Positions 25,345 through 33,598 of a DNA stretch of 64,000 nucleotides are shown here, one piece after another (position 1 is the stretch's first letter; each line of letters opens with the position of its first letter). The position numbers and the translations under genes are program-made. This stretch comes from JBEKCP01 sp049509515. Lineage in GTDB: Bacteria > Planctomycetota > Planctomycetia > Pirellulales > Thermoguttaceae. The DNA is taken from positions 53,354-117,353 of the forward strand of contig JBEKZV010000034.1 in assembly GCA_049509515.1 (NCBI GenBank). The letters are read 5' to 3'. The notes below the pieces were generated by a model. That model was not told the origin of the DNA. It saw nothing but the letters and a program-made list of their open reading frames with translations, and ran no database searches.

Positions 25345-25629
25345 ATGAGCCAGCAAGCACGCAACGCCCCCCCCGCCGTCGAGGAAGTGCCGCGGGAGAT
25401 CCTCGACCTGGCCGACGCCGTCCAGCGGTTACCGCACGAGCACCGCCTGAAGGTCGAGCCGCTGCTGGTCCGCGTGATCGAGAACACCAAGCGCCGCCGC
25501 CGGATCCTCGCCCTGGTGCAGGACGCCTTGGGCCAGTTGCGGCTGGACATGAAATACCTGACGTTCGACCTGGAGGCCACCCGCCGGGAGCGCGACGAGT
25601 ACCGCCGCAAGCTCGAGGAGCAGCCATAG
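25345..25629 (+). CDS. Small helical protein upstream of a Ser/Thr kinase
   Basis: The 94-residue protein (ATG 25345, preceded by TGGAGACGCACC) is Arg/Glu/Leu-rich and probably helical throughout, with a likely coiled coil in the second half (VIENTKRRRRILALVQDALG, then LEATRRERDEYRRKLEE). No catalytic motif or zinc ligands are visible. It ends 10 bases before the kinase gene, so the two are very likely co-transcribed, and it may be a partner or regulator of that kinase. The family is not recognised. Confidence 0.6.
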   Translation: MSQQARNAPPAVEEVPREILDLADAVQRLPHEHRLKVEPLLVRVIENTKRRRRILALVQDALGQLRLDMKYLTFDLEATRRERDEYRRKLEEQP

Positions 25630-25639
25630 GGGAGTCGGC

Positions 25640-27109
25640 ATGGAGCACGCGGGCGCAGAGCAAGTCGCACAGCGGGCATTCGACCTGGGATTGCTCGACG
25701 AACGGCAGTTGGGGGCGATCTGGGCGCTCTTGGGGACCCGCAGCGCCCCGTTGAGCGATCTGCTGCAACTGCTCGTGCGCCGCGAGTATCTGACCAACTA
25801 CCAGGTCGAGCGGCTGATCAAGGGAGAGCGAAGCGGATTCTTCTACGGCCCCTACAAGGTGCTGTACCTGGTGGGCAGCGGCACCTTCGCCCGCGTGTTC
25901 CGCGCCGTGCACCGCCAGACGGGCGAGATCGTGGCCATCAAGGCCCTCCGCAACCGCTACAGCGAGAACCCCGCCCAGTACGGCCTGTTCGTCCGCGAGG
26001 GCCGGCTGGGCATCGCCCTGCGCCACCCGAACATCGTGCCGATCTACGACGTCATCTCCGAAGGAAAGACCCACTTCCTGGTCATGGACTTCATCGAGGG
26101 CTGGAACCTGCGGGACATCGTCAAGGTCCGCAAACGGATCGAGCCGCTCCAGGCAACCGGCCTGATGATCGACATGGCCGAGGGCCTGTGCTATGCCTTC
26201 GCCCACGGCCTGACGCACCGCGACCTCAAGCTCAACAACGTCCTGGTGTCCAGCGGCGGGCAGGCCAAACTGGTGGATTTCGGCCTGGCCGCCCTCGACG
26301 AAACCCTCAGCGAGGACCTGATGGCCGACGTGCCCAATACGCGGACCATCGACTACGCCGCGCTGGAGCGGGCCACCGGCGTCCGCAAGGACGATACCCG
26401 CAGCGACGTCTACTTCCTCGGCTGCATCTACTACCACATGCTCACCGGCCAGCCCCCGCTGTCGGACACCAAGGATCGCCTGCAGCGGCTGAGCAAGTCG
26501 CGATTCCTCGAAGTGGTCCCGATCCGCAAGCTCGATCCCCTGCTGCCGCACTGGGTGACGATGGTGGTCAACAAGGCCATGATGTTGGACGCCGCGCGGC
26601 GCTACCAGACGCCCGCCGCCTTGCTCAGCGACTTGCGCGCCGCCAAGAAGCGCTTGGAAGATGCGGCCCAGGCCGGAGAAAGCGGCGCGGCCGGCGCCGC
26701 GGCCGCCGCCCCCCCGCCCCTGAAACAACACACCGTCATGGTCGTCGAATCGAACCAGCAGATGCAGGACTTGTTCCGCGACGGGCTGAAGCGGGCGGGC
26801 TACCGCGTGCTGCTGACCAGCGACCCGGCGCGGGCCCTGGCCCGCTTCCGCCAGGATGCCGCTGCCGCCGAGTGCGTGCTGTTCAACGCCCAGGAAATCG
26901 GCCAAGACGCCCTCGACCAGTTCAACGCCCTGGACGAAGACGCCAAGACGCGGTTTGTCCGGGCGGTGCTGCTCCTGGACCCCAGCCAGGAAGCGTGGAA
27001 GGAACAGGCCAAGACGGCGGCCCACCGCCTGGTCCTGATGATGCCGCTAAAGATGAAGGATCTTCGCGCGGCGCTCAGCACGCTGATCGCGCCGGCCCCG
27101 GCCGGCTAG
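25640..27109 (+). CDS. Hanks-type Ser/Thr protein kinase with a degenerate C-terminal receiver domain
   Basis: The 489-residue protein begins with a ~65-residue planctomycete extension (LGLLDERQL, REYLTNYQVERLIKG). The kinase domain (about 70-345) has LVGSGTFARVFRA, VAIKAL, HRDLKLNNVL, DFGLA and a 'GCIYYHMLTGQPP' lobe. From residue 364 there is a receiver-like fold (TVMVVESNQQMQDLFRDGLK ... MMPLKMKDL), but the acidic pair reads Glu-Ser and the phosphoacceptor position reads Asn (VLFNAQ), so phosphotransfer is unlikely. No transmembrane helix is seen, so it should be cytoplasmic. The Asn in HRDLKLNN and the DFG are intact, so kinase activity is plausible. Confidence 0.85.
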   Translation: MEHAGAEQVAQRAFDLGLLDERQLGAIWALLGTRSAPLSDLLQLLVRREYLTNYQVERLIKGERSGFFYGPYKVLYLVGSGTFARVFRAVHRQTGEIVAIKALRNRYSENPAQYGLFVREGRLGIALRHPNIVPIYDVISEGKTHFLVMDFIEGWNLRDIVKVRKRIEPLQATGLMIDMAEGLCYAFAHGLTHRDLKLNNVLVSSGGQAKLVDFGLAALDETLSEDLMADVPNTRTIDYAALERATGVRKDDTRSDVYFLGCIYYHMLTGQPPLSDTKDRLQRLSKSRFLEVVPIRKLDPLLPHWVTMVVNKAMMLDAARRYQTPAALLSDLRAAKKRLEDAAQAGESGAAGAAAAAPPPLKQHTVMVVESNQQMQDLFRDGLKRAGYRVLLTSDPARALARFRQDAAAAECVLFNAQEIGQDALDQFNALDEDAKTRFVRAVLLLDPSQEAWKEQAKTAAHRLVLMMPLKMKDLRAALSTLIAPAPAG

Positions 27110-27137
27110 CCCCCGTTGCCCGCCCCGGCAGCCTACC

Positions 27138-27143
27138 TATAAT
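27138..27143 (+). promoter_or_regulatory. -10 element TATAAT upstream of trxA
   Basis: TATAATTGG at 27138, about 80 bases before the trxA ATG and just after the end of the kinase gene. It shares its GGCAGC..TAC...AATTGG surroundings with the element at 40644. Confidence 0.45.
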
Positions 27144-27223
27144 TGGATGCATTGGGTGCCACGATCACGCCGCCCACGGTGCCTGGCCTGCCAACTCAAG
27201 AAACCTCCCGGAGATCCGTCCCC

Positions 27224-27550
27224 ATGGCGAACGTCCCTGAAGTGTCCGATGCCAACTTCGAGGCCGAGGTCCTCAAGGCCGCCCAGCCCGTGCTGGTCGA
27301 TTTCTGGGCCCCCTGGTGTGGGCCGTGCCGAATGATCGCCCCGATCATCGAGCAGTTGCTCGGCGAGAACGCCGCGACGGTCAAGGTCGTCAAGATCAAC
27401 GTGGACGACAGCCCCAATACCGCTGCCACCCATGGCGTCAGCGCCATCCCCACGGTGATGCTCTTCAAGGACGGCCAAGTGGTCGAGCGGTTCGTCGGAG
27501 TCCAGCCGAAATCGAGGCTGCAAGAGGCGATCAACCAGGCGGCGGGCTAG
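27224..27550 (+). CDS. trxA: Thioredoxin
   Basis: The 108-residue protein is a standard single-domain thioredoxin. It has VDFWAPWCGPCRMIAP with the Cys-Gly-Pro-Cys redox pair near residues 32-35, KINVDDSPNTAATHGVSAIP with the cis-proline, and FVGVQPKSRL near the end. It reduces protein disulfides in the cytoplasm with thioredoxin reductase, which is not in this window. The ATG at 27224 gives the usual length; an upstream in-frame extension of 27 codons has no thioredoxin features. Confidence 0.95.
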   Translation: MANVPEVSDANFEAEVLKAAQPVLVDFWAPWCGPCRMIAPIIEQLLGENAATVKVVKINVDDSPNTAATHGVSAIPTVMLFKDGQVVERFVGVQPKSRLQEAINQAAG

Positions 27551-27752
27551 AGCGCACGGACGCCGCATTTAACCCTTCTTATCCATCTTCTCGGATGGCA
27601 GTGCGTTTTCGCGCCTGCGGCCCGCGGCCCGGGCCCAGTTGGGGTGAACTCGCCCGGATGATCTGCCGATGTAGAAGCCTGGGAAAACTTTGCCGATTGC
27701 GCCGAGATTGCGGCGCCGGCGTCCCCTTTTCGTGTCGCTGGATTCCCCAGGC

Positions 27753-28808
27753 ATGTCCATTTCTCGTACCGAGAACCGGCCGGCCGGGCAAGTGCTCCCG
27801 GCCGAGACGGTCGATAGCCGCGTCGACGCGGCGCACCGCCCGCCGTTGGATGGGGCGGCCGAATCGGCATCGCCGGGCAGCGACAAGTCGTGTCCTGAGG
27901 CCGAGGCGGCCCTTCCCAGGCCCAACACCGCCGAGTCCGGCCCGCCACCGACGCCGGAGGCCACGGCCCAGATCGTTCGCACGCAGGCGTCCCAATTGGC
28001 CGATCATCTCCGCGCCCGGCAGGCGGAGTTGGACCACCGCGAGGCGGAGCTGAACGCCCGGGCGGCACAGTTGGACCGCGATGCCCGACTCGCCCGGCTT
28101 TGGCTCGACGAGCGGATGGCGGAGTTGGAGGAGCGGGCCGGGAGTCTCCCCGCCGCGGGAGCGGAGCAGGACGCCGCCGGGAGCCCGAGCGAGGCCCTGG
28201 CCCAGCGGAGTCGCCGGCTCGAAGAAGCCGAGATGCGACTGGAGGCCCGGCAGGCCGAAGTCGAGCGGCTGCATCGCGAGGCGACCAGCTACCGCCAGCG
28301 GCTCGAGGGCGAGGCCCAGGCGGATCGCCAGCGGTCGGCCGCCGAGCGGGCCCGGCTGCTGGCCGAATTGGACGCGAAACGCCGGGCGATCAGCCGTCGC
28401 AGTGAGCAACTGGACCGCTCCCGCGAGGCCCTGGAGCAGCTCCGCGACGAACTCGGCCGCACGCACCGCGAGACCCTTGAGATCCGGCTGGCCACGGAAG
28501 AACTCTGGGGCCAGCTCTGCCCAACAGCCGAGCCGGCCGCCGTGGCACAATCGCTGGGCCGCATCCGCAGCCAACTGGCGGATCACTATCGGCTGGCCAA
28601 CGCCGATCTCGAGCAACACCGCGAGGAGATCGAGCGGCTCCGCGGCGAGGTGGGCGAGCAATACGCACGACTGGCCCGCCGGAAGCAGCAGATCGACCAA
28701 TGGGTGGCCGCGTGCCGCCAGGAGGTCGACCGGCAGGCGGCGCGCCTGACGGCCCGCTCCGACGAGTTGGACCGTCGCGAGGCCGAGATCCACCGCGGGA
28801 AAGGATGA
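27753..28808 (+). CDS. Long coiled-coil protein
   Basis: The ~351-residue protein has an ordinary N-terminal ~75 residues. The rest is almost entirely Ala/Arg/Glu/Leu/Gln heptad-like sequence (LDHREAELNARAAQLDRDAR; ERLHREATSYRQRLEGEAQ-type) with no breaks, indicating an extended coiled coil. No transmembrane segment or enzyme motif is visible, so a structural or scaffolding role is likely. The ATG at 27753 was chosen because composition changes there. The last codons and stop (AAA GGA TGA) are the first bases of a short-word repeat array. Confidence 0.65.
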   Translation: MSISRTENRPAGQVLPAETVDSRVDAAHRPPLDGAAESASPGSDKSCPEAEAALPRPNTAESGPPPTPEATAQIVRTQASQLADHLRARQAELDHREAELNARAAQLDRDARLARLWLDERMAELEERAGSLPAAGAEQDAAGSPSEALAQRSRRLEEAEMRLEARQAEVERLHREATSYRQRLEGEAQADRQRSAAERARLLAELDAKRRAISRRSEQLDRSREALEQLRDELGRTHRETLEIRLATEELWGQLCPTAEPAAVAQSLGRIRSQLADHYRLANADLEQHREEIERLRGEVGEQYARLARRKQQIDQWVAACRQEVDRQAARLTARSDELDRREAEIHRGKG

Positions 28809-28880
28809 AGGATGAAGGATGAAGGATGAAGGCGGTGCGAAGCCGCAAGCGACTTTTCAACCTTTATCCTTTATCCTTCG
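28801..28880. repeat. Short-word foldback array (AAGGATGAAGGATGAAGG) between convergent genes
   Basis: Four copies of AAGGATG at 28801-28832 face TTTATCCTTTATCCTTCGTC at 28863-28882 in inverse order. The array gives the stop TGA of the coiled-coil gene at one end; at the other it abuts the TGA of the archease gene. Confidence 0.75.
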
Positions 28881-28883
28881 TCC

Positions 28884-29294
28884 TCAAATGTCCACGATCA
28901 CCTCGGCCAGCCAGCCGTCCGCGTGGTGCTCGAGTTTCAGGCCGTGCCACGTGATGGCCTTGATCTCGACGTCCAGGTGGTGCCGCGCCGGATCGATCGG
29001 CTCGCCCCAGGCCGTCGCCGTCAGGCCGCCGGGCCGCACCGCGACTTCGAACCGGGCGAACACCAGCCGGCGGACGCAAAACGTGTAGAGCAGCTCCGCC
29101 AGCCAGAGCCGCAAGAGGGCGTCGGGCTCTTCCGCCTCCAGCGAGATGGCCGCCGATTGGCTGGCCCGAACGTCGTCCAGGTTGACCACCACCAGCGAGA
29201 ACATCGCCCGGGCGGCTTCGGCAAAGACCTCCGCCAGCCCCGCTGCCCGGACGCGAATGCCGACGTCGGCCGTGTGCTCGAAGGTCTCGTACAT
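28884..29294 (-). CDS. Archease-like protein
   Basis: The 136-residue protein has the archease signature start ETFEHTADVGIRVRA, the mid-segment EAEEPDALLRLWLAELLYTF and the C-terminal AITWHGLKLEHHADGWLAEV. Archease activates the RNA ligase RtcB by helping guanylation and metal loading. No rtcB gene is in this window. The ATG at 29294 immediately follows a 16-base inverted repeat on the transcribed strand, so the leader may be structured. The length is normal. Confidence 0.9.
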   Translation of the reverse strand: MYETFEHTADVGIRVRAAGLAEVFAEAARAMFSLVVVNLDDVRASQSAAISLEAEEPDALLRLWLAELLYTFCVRRLVFARFEVAVRPGGLTATAWGEPIDPARHHLDVEIKAITWHGLKLEHHADGWLAEVIVDI

Positions 29295-29298
29295 TTTC

Positions 29299-29359
29299 GG
29301 TCTTAGGTCTTGGGTCCAAGGTCTTAGTTCAAGCCCCAAGACCTAAGACCCAAGACCTT
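29299..29359. repeat. Short-word inverted repeat (GGTCTTAGGTCTTGGG)
   Basis: GGTCTTAGGTCTTGGG (29299-29314) is mirrored exactly by CCCAAGACCTAAGACC (29335-29350), with further imperfect copies on both sides. It begins four bases upstream of the archease start codon. Confidence 0.8.
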
Positions 29360-29390
29360 CCGTTTTCGTGCTTGATCCATATTCCGCCCC

Positions 29391-30215
29391 CTACTTTGCC
29401 ATTTCCGCCATGAGGATCTGGATGTCGTCCCACACCTGGCGTTTGGCGGCGGGGTTGCGCAAGACGTAGGCGGGGTGGTAGGTACACAGGACCTTGATGC
29501 CGTTAAAATCGTGGAGACGTCCGCGGAGGCGGCCGATGGCGGTGTCCGTGCCCAACAGGTGCTGGGCCGCACAGGCCCCCAGGCAACAGATGAACTCCGG
29601 CTGGATGATGGCCAGTTGGGCGTCGAGGTACTCGCGGCAGGCGGCGGCCTCGACCGGCAGCGGGGTGCGGTTGTCCGGCGGGCGGCAGCGGAGGATGTTC
29701 ATGATGTACACGTCCTGGCGGCGGAGCTTCATCCCCTTGACGATGATGTCGGTCAGGAGTTGGCCGGCCCGGCCTACGAACGGCTCGCCGCGGCGGTCTT
29801 CGTCGGCCCCCGGGGCCTCGCCGATGAACACCAGCCGCGCGTGGGGGCTGCCGGTGCCGAAGACCGTCTGCGTGCGGTTGCGGACCAATTCGGCGCAGCG
29901 GGTGCAGGCGGCCACCCTTCGGGCGACCTCGGCCAGGGCCGCCGCTCGGGGATCGGAGGACTCGCCGACGGGGCATTCAGACGGAAGGCGGACGGCGGAA
30001 GGCGGAAGGTGGAGCGGGGTGGGCCGGGTCTTGAGGGATGGGGCATCGGGAGACGTGCTGCCGGGGCCTTCCGCTGCCTGCGCCCGGGCGCCCTCCGCCG
30101 CGGCGACCGTGGCCGCCCGGCCCAGGTGCGTTACCCCCGCCGCACGGAGGCTTTCCAGCCGTTGCGCCAGGGCCCGAGCGGCCCGCTGGCGGCGTGTTGT
30201 GGATTCCGCTGTCAT
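29391..30215 (-). CDS. Uracil-DNA glycosylase, family 4 (iron-sulfur type)
   Basis: The 274-residue protein has a ~110-residue variable N-terminus (Ala/Arg-rich), then the family 4 core: CTRCAELVRNRTQT, FIGEAPGADEDRRGEPFVG (motif with the active-site Glu-Ala-Pro-Gly), GRAGQLL, CRPPDNRTP...C for the 4Fe-4S cluster (Cys-x2-Cys and Cys-x15-Cys) and HPAYVLRNP near the end. It removes uracil from DNA in base-excision repair. The extended N-terminal region is common in this phylum and unassigned. TATACT lies seven bases before the ATG, which fits a leaderless start. Confidence 0.9.
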   Translation of the reverse strand: MTAESTTRRQRAARALAQRLESLRAAGVTHLGRAATVAAAEGARAQAAEGPGSTSPDAPSLKTRPTPLHLPPSAVRLPSECPVGESSDPRAAALAEVARRVAACTRCAELVRNRTQTVFGTGSPHARLVFIGEAPGADEDRRGEPFVGRAGQLLTDIIVKGMKLRRQDVYIMNILRCRPPDNRTPLPVEAAACREYLDAQLAIIQPEFICCLGACAAQHLLGTDTAIGRLRGRLHDFNGIKVLCTYHPAYVLRNPAAKRQVWDDIQILMAEMAK

Positions 30216-30222
30216 GGGAGTA

Positions 30223-30228
30223 AGTATA
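30223..30228 (-). promoter_or_regulatory. -10 element TATACT seven bases before the UDG start
   Basis: Minus-strand TATACT, then TACTCCC, then ATG (30215). This leaves no room for a Shine-Dalgarno, so the mRNA may be leaderless. Confidence 0.45.
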
Positions 30229-30376
30229 CGGGCGATCCTGCGGATCGTCACGGGGGCCTGCGAAGCCGCAAGCGGCCTCCATCTCATCCTTTATCCTTCA
30301 TCCTCGACCCTTGGCCCTAGCCGTCTGGCCTGCCAGCAATTATGATGATGGTCAAGGGGCATTAAGGGAAGGTCTC

Positions 30377-31732
30377 ATGGGGGTTCCGCAGGTTGCCATT
30401 ATCGGCCGGCCCAACGTCGGCAAGTCCAGCGTGTTCAACTGGCTTGCCGGCAGGCGGATCGCCATCGTCGATCCGGTGGCCGGCGTGACCCGCGACCGCA
30501 TCACGCACCTGGTCCAGTTCGGCGAGCGGTTCGTGGAGTTGGTGGACACGGGCGGGATGGGCATCGAGGACTCCGACAACCTGACCGAGAACGTCGAGGA
30601 GCAGATCGAGGCGGCCATCGACTCCGCGGCCCTGATCCTGCTGGTGGTCGATACCCGCGAGGGGGTGACCCCGCTGGACCAGGAAGTGGCCAAGCGGCTC
30701 CGCTACGTCAGCGTGCCGGTGCTGTGCGTGGCCAACAAGACGGACGCCCCGAGCCTCGATCCGCAGGCGGACGAGTTCTACCAGTTGGGGCGGAAGGTGA
30801 TCCGGGCCAGCGCGCGGGAGAACCGGGGCAAGAGCGAGATCGTGGAGGCGATTCTCGATCGCCTGCCGCCGCCGGAGGTCGGGGAACGGCCGCCCGAGGA
30901 GGCGGTGATGAAGGTGGCCATCGTCGGCCGCCGCAACGCCGGCAAGAGCACGCTGGTGAACACGCTGGCCCATGCGGAGCGGGTGATCGTCAGCGAGGTG
31001 CCCGGCACCACCCGCGACAGCATCGACGTCCGCTTCGAGCTGGACGGCAGGCCGCTGGTGGCGATCGACACGCCCGGCTTCCGCCGCACCAAGAGCATCT
31101 CCAGCGACATCGACTTCTACGGGGCGCACCGCGGGCAGCGGGCCGTCCGCCGGGCGGACGTGGTGCTGTTGTTCTTCGACGCCACGCAGCGGATCAGCAA
31201 GGTCGACAAGCAGCTCTGCGAGTACATCGCCCAGCAGTACAAGCCGTGCATCTTCGTCGTGAACAAGTGGGACCTCGTGGCCGCCAGCATGCCGACCGAC
31301 AAGTGGGTCGCCTACCTCCGCGACACGTTCCGCACGATGTGGTACACGCCGATCGCGTTCATCACCGCGCAGACGGGCAAGAACGTGAAGGCGATGCTCA
31401 ACCACGCGCAGATGCTCTTCAAGCAGTCGCGGGCGCGGGTCCAGACCGCGCAGCTCAACAAGCTCTTGCGGGCGGCGGTGGAGAAGAACTCCCCCCCCGC
31501 TTCCCAGAGCCACCGGCCGAAGATCTTCTACGCCTCCCAGGTGGCCGAGCAGCCGCCCACCCTCGTCCTGTTCTGCAACGACCCCCAGGCGATCTCGCAG
31601 GGCTACCAGCGCTATCTCCTGGGGGTCTTCCGCGAGAAGCTGCCGTTCTGCGAGGTGCCCATCAAGCTCTACCTCCGCCGCCGCGAGCGGACCGATTCGC
31701 GCGACGAGGTCGACGCGAAACTAGCCAAGTGA
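30377..31732 (+). CDS. der: Ribosome-biogenesis GTPase Der (EngA)
   Basis: The 451-residue protein has two tandem GTPase domains and a C-terminal KH-like domain. Domain 1: GRPNVGKSS, DTGG, NKTD. Domain 2: GRRNAGKST, DTPGFRR, NKWD. The C-terminal part ends YLLGVFREKLPFCEVPIKLY and RRRE. Der is needed for 50S subunit maturation. I chose ATG 30377 because the first P-loop follows immediately; AAGGGAAGG lies just upstream. The ald gene starts five bases after its stop, so the two are probably one transcript, an unusual pairing. Confidence 0.95.
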   Translation: MGVPQVAIIGRPNVGKSSVFNWLAGRRIAIVDPVAGVTRDRITHLVQFGERFVELVDTGGMGIEDSDNLTENVEEQIEAAIDSAALILLVVDTREGVTPLDQEVAKRLRYVSVPVLCVANKTDAPSLDPQADEFYQLGRKVIRASARENRGKSEIVEAILDRLPPPEVGERPPEEAVMKVAIVGRRNAGKSTLVNTLAHAERVIVSEVPGTTRDSIDVRFELDGRPLVAIDTPGFRRTKSISSDIDFYGAHRGQRAVRRADVVLLFFDATQRISKVDKQLCEYIAQQYKPCIFVVNKWDLVAASMPTDKWVAYLRDTFRTMWYTPIAFITAQTGKNVKAMLNHAQMLFKQSRARVQTAQLNKLLRAAVEKNSPPASQSHRPKIFYASQVAEQPPTLVLFCNDPQAISQGYQRYLLGVFREKLPFCEVPIKLYLRRRERTDSRDEVDAKLAK

Positions 31733-31737
31733 CGCCC

Positions 31738-32847
31738 ATGATCATCGGAATCCCCAAAGAAACCAAGCGCGACGAATACCGCGTCGGGCTCCTGCCCGTC
31801 GGCGCCGACGAGCTGACCCGCGCCGGGCACCAGGTCCTGGTCGAGACGGGGGCCGGCCTGGGAAGCGGCCTGGCCGACACCGACTACCTGCGGCACGGCG
31901 CCGAGCTGGTGGCCGGGCCGCAAGACCTCTACGCCCGGGCCGACATGGTCCTGAAGGTCAAGGAGCCGCAAGCGGCCGAGCGGCCGCTGTTGCGGCGCGG
32001 GCAGATCGTCTTCGCCTACTTCCACCTGGCGGCGGACCGGCAGTTGGCCGAGGACCTCCTGGCAGGCGGCGTGACGGCCGTGGCCTACGAGACGCTCCGC
32101 GACGACCACGGCAGGCTGCCGCTCTTGACGCCCATGAGCGAGGTGGCCGGCCGCATGAGCATCCAGGAGGGGGCGAAGTACCTCGAGCGGCCGCAGATGG
32201 GCCGGGGCATCCTGCTGGGCGGCGTGCCCGGCGTCGAGCCCGCCCACATCACCATCCTCGGCGGCGGGGTCGTCGGGGCCAATGCCGCCAAGATCGCCGC
32301 CGGCTTCCGCGCCAACATCGGTCTGCTGGACGTGAACATGGACCGGCTCCGCTACCTCGACGACATCATGCCCGCCAACGTCACAGTCCTGTTCAGCGAC
32401 CGGCACACCGTCCGCGACCAGCTCCGCCGGGCGGACCTGGTGATCGGCTCGGTGCTGGTGCCCGGCGCGCGGGCCCCCGTGCTGATCGAGCCGGAAGACC
32501 TGCGGCTGATGAAGCCCGGCAGCGTGATCATCGACGTGGCGATCGACCAGGGGGGCTGCGTGGCCACCAGCCGGCCCACCACGCACAGCAATCCGACGTT
32601 CATCGTCAACGACGTGGTCCATTACTGCGTGACCAACATGCCCGGCGCCGTCGGCCGCACCAGCACCTTCGCCCTGTGCAACGTCACCTTGCCCTGGGCC
32701 CTGGAGATTGCCAATCGCGGCCTGGCGGCGGCGGCCGCGGCCCTGCCGCCGATCAGCCGGGCCGTGAACGTCGAGGCGGGGGAGGTGACCAACCGGGCGG
32801 TTGCGGAAACCTTCCAAATGCCGTACAACGCCAAGTACCAGCGGTGA
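31738..32847 (+). CDS. ald: Alanine dehydrogenase
   Basis: The 369-residue protein starts MIIGIPKETKRDEYRVG and has VLKVKEPQ with the substrate-binding Lys, AYFHLAADRQL with the catalytic His, the NAD-binding ILGGGVVGANAAKIAAGF and the C-terminal HYCVTNMPGAVGRTST. It interconverts L-alanine and pyruvate plus ammonium with NAD(H) in the cytoplasm. The length equals the family norm. It lies five bases downstream of der and is followed by a good intrinsic terminator, which closes the transcription unit. Confidence 0.95.
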   Translation: MIIGIPKETKRDEYRVGLLPVGADELTRAGHQVLVETGAGLGSGLADTDYLRHGAELVAGPQDLYARADMVLKVKEPQAAERPLLRRGQIVFAYFHLAADRQLAEDLLAGGVTAVAYETLRDDHGRLPLLTPMSEVAGRMSIQEGAKYLERPQMGRGILLGGVPGVEPAHITILGGGVVGANAAKIAAGFRANIGLLDVNMDRLRYLDDIMPANVTVLFSDRHTVRDQLRRADLVIGSVLVPGARAPVLIEPEDLRLMKPGSVIIDVAIDQGGCVATSRPTTHSNPTFIVNDVVHYCVTNMPGAVGRTSTFALCNVTLPWALEIANRGLAAAAAALPPISRAVNVEAGEVTNRAVAETFQMPYNAKYQR

Positions 32848-32857
32848 AACCTGCGAA

Positions 32858-32884
32858 CCCCGCGACGCAGTCGCGGGGCTTTCT
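32858..32884 (+). terminator. Intrinsic terminator after ald
   Basis: CCCCGCGAC (32858-32866), loop GCA, GTCGCGGGG (32870-32878), then CTTTCT. It is a perfect nine-pair stem starting ten bases after the ald stop. The T-tract is short, so termination may be partial. Confidence 0.75.
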
Positions 32885-32922
32885 AATCCCCAATCCATAA
32901 TCCCTGATCCGTCCCTCTCCCC

Positions 32923-33567
32923 ATGCCCGGCACAACACCGCCCCTGGTGGGCATCCTCATCGGCAGCCAGAACGACTGGCCGAAGGTCCGCGCCGCGGCG
33001 GCGGCCCTGGAGGAATTCGGCATTGCCTATGAAGCCCGGGTGGCCAGCGCCCACCGCACGCCGGACCTCGTCCGCGAGTATGCCAGCCACGCGGCGGACC
33101 GGGGGCTGCGGGTGATCCTCGCTGCGGCCGGCGGGGCCGCCCACCTGGCCGGCGCGGTGGCCGCGCACACCGTCCTGCCGGTCATCGGCATCCCCGTGCC
33201 GACCGAGTTTGCCGGCGGGCTGGATTCGCTCCTCTCCACCCTGCAAATGCCCGGGGACGTGCCGGTAGCCACCGTCGCGGTCGGGGGGGGCGGGCCGCGG
33301 AACGCCGGCCTGCTGGCCGTCCAGATTCTCGCCTTGGCCGACCCCGGGCTCCGGCAGAAGCTGCTGGATTTCAAGCGATCCGTGGCCGAGAAGGCGGCCG
33401 AAAAGGACGCCGCATTCCAGCGAAGTCTCCCCTCTCCCTCCGGGAGAGGCACCCAGAGGGTACCCGGGGGTGAGGACGCGGGCGAGGCGGCCCTCGCGCC
33501 CCCACCGCGGCGCGCCACCAGCCGTCGGAGGTCTGGGGGTGGGGACAAAGCCGAGCCCTCACCCTAA
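32923..33567 (+). CDS. purE: N5-carboxyaminoimidazole ribonucleotide mutase, with repeat-derived C-terminal tail
   Basis: The 214-residue product has the PurE core: ILIGSQNDWPKV near residue 12, the catalytic ASAHRTPDLV near 42, AAGGAAHLAG near 68 and VGGGGPRNAGLLAVQIL near 130. It moves the carboxyl group of N5-CAIR to make CAIR in purine synthesis. The family is about 160-170 residues, and the natural end here is about residue 166 (EKDAAFQ). The last ~48 residues are encoded by the inserted CTCTCCCTCCGGGAGAG repeat and read as Pro/Arg/Gly-rich filler. purK is not adjacent. No Shine-Dalgarno is evident. Confidence 0.9.
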   Translation: MPGTTPPLVGILIGSQNDWPKVRAAAAALEEFGIAYEARVASAHRTPDLVREYASHAADRGLRVILAAAGGAAHLAGAVAAHTVLPVIGIPVPTEFAGGLDSLLSTLQMPGDVPVATVAVGGGGPRNAGLLAVQILALADPGLRQKLLDFKRSVAEKAAEKDAAFQRSLPSPSGRGTQRVPGGEDAGEAALAPPPRRATSRRRSGGGDKAEPSP

Positions 33568-33590
33568 CCCTCTCCCGGAGGGAGAGGGGA
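33428..33590. repeat. CTCTCCCTCCGGGAGAG-family palindromic repeat, copy 2, inside the purE 3' end
   Basis: Left arm TCCCCTCTCCCTCCGGGAGA, right arm CTCACCCTAACCCTCTCCCG then GAGGGAGAGGGGA. The element spans the last ~46 codons of purE and runs to nine bases before the mtnA start, supplying purine-rich sequence there. Confidence 0.85.
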
Positions 33591-33598
33591 CCGCAACC

